Assembly: GCF_040784935.1 (NCBI RefSeq)
Contig: NZ_CP160680.1
Span: 3,690,501 to 3,754,500 of the forward strand
Direction of reading: 5' to 3'
Length of the DNA: 64,000 nt
DNA from: Lewinella sp. LCG006
GTDB lineage: Bacteria; Bacteroidota; Bacteroidia; Chitinophagales; Saprospiraceae
The translations under genes were made by a program, and so were the position numbers. The notes beneath the pieces were generated by a model that was not told the DNA's origin, did not search any database, and saw nothing but the letters and a program-made list of their open reading frames with translations. Positions 61,372 to 64,000 of the stretch are shown in pieces (the stretch's first letter is position 1; every line of letters begins with the position of its first letter).

Positions 61372-61550
61372 GTATGATCGCACTGGTACGATTGGGGATT
61401 CTTCCTAAGTCGGAAGTGGGAATTAGGTTCACCAAGTGACGTGCTTTCCTCTTGGTCTTCGTGTGTTCCACTACTTCCGACTTCCGCTTTCCTTCTGATA
61501 GCTATCGGAATCCGACTTTGAGTCGAATTGTATGATCGCACTGGTACGAT
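61372..61550. repeat. Structured segment framed by identical 21-bp repeats
   Basis: Identical copies of the GTATGATCG...GGTACGAT motif lie at 61372-61392 and 61530-61550. Between them, AAGTCGGAAGTGG (61407-61419) pairs with 61468-61483 (three-base bulge), with a nested ACCAAG/CTTGGT stem inside, and a CGACT-ttg-AGTCG stem follows. The 240-base gap holds no gene. Confidence 0.75.
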
Positions 61551-61587
61551 CAGCCTACCATAATGATTACTCCCCCATCACATTCAC

Positions 61588-62256
61588 TTACCCCCCAAAA
61601 GCCACCACAATACCCACCCTGCCCCCAAAAATGGAGGTCCATTCCTTACCCGTTAAACCAGTTGTTTGGTTCAGGATAGCTTCCGTTTTTGGAGCATAGT
61701 AATAGGGGGTGTATTGAACGCCAAGGAAGGGGCCAACGCTGACTTTACCATTGTCGATTAAGTCATAGCTTACGTTCAACCGAACGCCGCCGCCTATACC
61801 CAAGGCATTGGCATTGGATTCGTCGTACACGAGTGGTTCCCCATTGATGCTTCTGAGAAGGGCCCCACCTACGATAGCGACGCCAGCCTTGACTGAAAAT
61901 TGATCAGGAAGTTGATCGCTGAACAAATGGTGCAGATAACCTACTTCTAACAGGTATTGATTAAGCGTCGCTGCAAAATTGGGGTTTTCTGCGCTGCTGC
62001 GGTACCAGGCCAGGTCGAGCATCAGGTGGCTGTTGCCTCTTGGGTTTAGTGGGAACTCGAGGCTTGCCTGAACGCCCGTGGAAAGCAATGGCTGAGGGGT
62101 GTCCAGGAAAGGGCGGGAGAAATTATAGGTCTGGATGGCCTTGTTCCATTCTGGCGCGTGGAGGTACCCATAGGAAATAGCGGCCGTATAACCCTGAGCA
62201 AACAGTGAACTGGCGCACAACAAGACCAAACTGGTCACAAAAAATCCTATCTTCAT
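61588..62256 (-). CDS. Outer-membrane beta-barrel-like protein
   Basis: A 222-residue exported protein (signal 1-20, ending FAQ). Amphipathic strands run throughout (YTAAISYGYLHAPEWNKA, GVQASLEFPLNPRGNSHLMLDLAWYRSS, LEVGYLHHLF, GIGGGVRLNVSYDLI, GPFLGVQYTPYYYAPK, FGGRVGIVVAFGG). Its start overlaps the stop of the amine oxidase gene by one base (TAATG), which suggests a shared function. Confidence 0.75.
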   Translation of the reverse strand: MKIGFFVTSLVLLCASSLFAQGYTAAISYGYLHAPEWNKAIQTYNFSRPFLDTPQPLLSTGVQASLEFPLNPRGNSHLMLDLAWYRSSAENPNFAATLNQYLLEVGYLHHLFSDQLPDQFSVKAGVAIVGGALLRSINGEPLVYDESNANALGIGGGVRLNVSYDLIDNGKVSVGPFLGVQYTPYYYAPKTEAILNQTTGLTGKEWTSIFGGRVGIVVAFGG

Positions 62257-63593
62257 TATCCAACGGTATTTAGTAAGTTGATGACTTCCCGGTAGCCAGA
62301 TTCTACAGCACCGTGAACAGATTGATGGTGGCCATTAATATTCATCGCTTCTCCGGCGAAGAATAGTTTGTCTTCAAGCGGTTGGGCGGCAATTGCTCGG
62401 GCATTGCCCATGCCTACGGTACTAAAGGAATAGGCTCCCCTGATATACGGTTTACGGCTCCAATCCTCAACGTGGCCGGCGACAAAACTAGCACTAGCTT
62501 GCCCAGCGTACATGGTGTCCAGCTCTTCCAGCAGCGCTGCGATGATCAGCTCGTCGTTGGCTAGTGCCGAAAGCGCTGCTGCCTGTTCTCCCATGACGAA
62601 GGCCAGTAGCACATGGTCGTTCCCGTTTTTACCAACACTCTCATCGGCATAAGCTGCACAAACGGCCCCGCCAATAATGTTTTGGTCAAAGAAACGGGTA
62701 CTGAATTTCAGGAAAACCTTCATCCCGGGGCCCATGCCGATGCGATTAAAAGCCTCTGTTTTTTCTGCGGGCAATGGAGGGATAAAATCAATATCACCTG
62801 CCTGGAGAACCGTGATCGGGACAGTAAGTATAACCTTGTCCGCAAAATAGGTATTCCCCTGGGTATCGCTTACCGTGATGATGTCATCGGTGTAGTCGAT
62901 TGATTTTATCGGCGTGTTTAGTTGGATGTGCTGTTGAATCGGTGTCGCAATTTTTTGATCAATAAGATCGAAAAACGTTGCCGGGAATTTATAGTCTTCT
63001 TCTCCCGAATTCCAGTTTTCTTCTTCACGGTTGTTGTGAAACACCGATAACTGGTCGGCAGATGCACCTTGATCACCCGCGATTTGCTCAATGATGTAGG
63101 CATAATCCTCGTTCAATCCTCGCTGGAGAGCATAATCTTTAAACGAGATATCCGGAAGATCCTCTCCTTCAAAGATATCTGTACTGAGGGGCAGTTCATC
63201 TACCAGTTCGTTTAAGAACCAATACTTCTCGGTGCTTTCATCCAAATTTACTTTTACAACCGAATTTACTGCCAGATCACTGACAATATTGTTGGCTCCG
63301 TGCAGCCATTGGGCACCAGCGTCGAGAGGGTAATCGGCAAAATCTGCAATTTTTCCCATACGCCCCCCATAGCGGCTGTCAGCCTCCAAAATTTTGAATC
63401 TTATACCACGAGCTTGCAGCAGATAGCCTGCATAAAGCCCGGCTGCCCCCGCGCCAATAATGAGCACTTCTCCATCGTAAGTTAAATCAGCAAGGAGCGT
63501 TTCTTCGCTACAGGAGGATAAAAAAGCTTGGGGTAAGAGCAAACTGCCAATGGATAAATAGCTGGAAAGTTGTAAAAAACGTCTCTTGTCCAT
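62256..63593 (-). CDS. FAD-dependent amine oxidase, Tat-type lipoprotein
   Basis: A 445-residue flavoprotein of the monoamine oxidase/phytoene dehydrogenase type. The N-terminus MDKRRFLQLSSYLSIGSLLLPQAF has the twin Arg and a following LSSC lipobox (Cys28), consistent with folded export by Tat and lipidation. The FAD-binding site is IIGAGAAGLYAGYLL (45-60), then LEADSRYGGRM and LDAGAQWLHG; the C-terminal FAD contact is LFFAGEAMNINGHHQSVHGAVESG. The substrate, perhaps an extracellular amine, is unknown. It is coupled to the barrel gene at 61588. Confidence 0.9.
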   Translation of the reverse strand: MDKRRFLQLSSYLSIGSLLLPQAFLSSCSEETLLADLTYDGEVLIIGAGAAGLYAGYLLQARGIRFKILEADSRYGGRMGKIADFADYPLDAGAQWLHGANNIVSDLAVNSVVKVNLDESTEKYWFLNELVDELPLSTDIFEGEDLPDISFKDYALQRGLNEDYAYIIEQIAGDQGASADQLSVFHNNREEENWNSGEEDYKFPATFFDLIDQKIATPIQQHIQLNTPIKSIDYTDDIITVSDTQGNTYFADKVILTVPITVLQAGDIDFIPPLPAEKTEAFNRIGMGPGMKVFLKFSTRFFDQNIIGGAVCAAYADESVGKNGNDHVLLAFVMGEQAAALSALANDELIIAALLEELDTMYAGQASASFVAGHVEDWSRKPYIRGAYSFSTVGMGNARAIAAQPLEDKLFFAGEAMNINGHHQSVHGAVESGYREVINLLNTVG

Positions 63594-63671
63594 CAGGAAA
63601 TGTTTATTCTTGGAGATGAATTGACCGCTCTAAGCTAATCATATATTTTTTTACAAAAAGTCTTTCTCACC

Positions 63672-64000
63672 ATGCAGTATCGAACATTAGGAAAAACCGG
63701 TTTTGAAATTTCTGAGCTCTCCTTGGGCACCTGGCAGGTTGGGGGGAAATGGGGAAGTGGTTTTGATGATAAAAATGCCGATGAAATCCTTAATGCAGCC
63801 ATCGACGCCGGCGTTAATTTTATTGATACGGCGGATGTTTACGAAGGGGGACTGAGCGAAACGGCCGTCGGTCGGGTAATACGCCAGCGCTCGGAACGTA
63901 TTTACCTTGCTACCAAATGCGGGCGCCAGATCAATCCACATACCAACGAAGGCTACCAACCCGATGTATTGGTGAAATTTGTAGAAGACAGCTTGCGCCG
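63672..64000 (+). CDS. Aldo/keto reductase (partial, runs off window)
   Basis: The first 109 codons of an aldo/keto reductase starting with ATG at 63672. MQYRTLGKTGFEISELSLGTWQVGG and NFIDTADVYEGGLSETAVG are clear; Asp52, Tyr57 and Lys82 (LATKCG) of the tetrad are visible, and the His lies beyond the window. It is a different subgroup from the Tas-like enzyme at 21609. It diverges from the amine oxidase gene. Confidence 0.9.
   Translation, partial: MQYRTLGKTGFEISELSLGTWQVGGKWGSGFDDKNADEILNAAIDAGVNFIDTADVYEGGLSETAVGRVIRQRSERIYLATKCGRQINPHTNEGYQPDVLVKFVEDSLR

Noticed and set aside
1-64000. tRNA, rRNA and CRISPR arrays
   Set aside because: I looked for T-loop GGTTCRA patterns in intergenic DNA, rRNA-like tracts and regular spacer-repeat arrays and found none. 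The GTATGATCG motif copies are too few and irregular for CRISPR.

Overview
The window looks like chromosomal DNA of a free-living Bacteroidota, most likely of the Saprospiraceae/Lewinella type. This is inferred from secreted proteins ending in type IX secretion (T9SS) sorting domains, many lipoproteins, mutY-ssb-gldE gene order, few Shine-Dalgarno sites, and many matches to the Bacteroidota promoter element TAnnTTTG. I found no rRNA, tRNA, CRISPR array, phage or complete insertion sequence.

Layout. 0-5 kb: three T9SS substrates, one a trypsin-like protease cut from its sorting domain by an in-frame TAG. 5-9.5 kb: lipoproteins and three DUF6624 paralogues with a thioredoxin-like lipoprotein. 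9.5-17 kb: an M20 amidohydrolase, membrane proteins, and a large BNR/VPS10-like protein whose 3' end and terminator also survive as a decayed copy at 9.9 kb. 17-20 kb: tdk with two small membrane paralogues, def and ruvX. 20-25 kb: an exported DJ-1-like lipoprotein and an operon of MBL hydrolase, PLP decarboxylase and aldo/keto reductase. 25-34 kb: a PD40/Omp85-like outer-membrane protein, a 29-residue membrane peptide, an S10 peptidase, prfA, a HAD protein and a kinase-like protein. 34-38.5 kb: a T9SS alpha-amylase and, upstream on the same strand, a membrane-spanning AraC-type regulator with two GSFN(D/G)W glycan-binding-like domains outside. 38.5-46 kb: an AspT-type transporter, rplM-rpsI-rpsB-tsf, pyrH and a GH1 beta-glucosidase. 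46-56.6 kb: hydrolase, lipoprotein, vapBC, tgt-lptF/G, an ECF sigma factor, mutY-ssb-gldE and nadK. 56.6-64 kb: cupin, cyclase-family enzyme, small secreted proteins, DinB, cytochrome-like protein, beta-barrels, a Tat-lipoprotein amine oxidase and a partial aldo/keto reductase.

How they fit together. Most of the window is housekeeping (translation, nucleotide metabolism, repair, envelope transport) interleaved with exported proteins. The most system-like unit is the starch locus: a putative transmembrane starch-sensing transcription factor next to a secreted amylase, with no SusC/SusD pair in view. A second layer lies in the intergenic DNA. There are several small dispersed repeat families (a 21-bp motif that frames structured segments at 16.8 and 61.4 kb; a 44-48 bp repeat at 9.7 and 59.6 kb; a hairpin repeat just after two unrelated genes at 20.4 and 59.5 kb), a large inverted repeat ahead of rplM, and three genes whose -7 box lies exactly four bases before the start codon, which suggests leaderless mRNAs.

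All family assignments come from reading the sequence by eye; no database search was possible.
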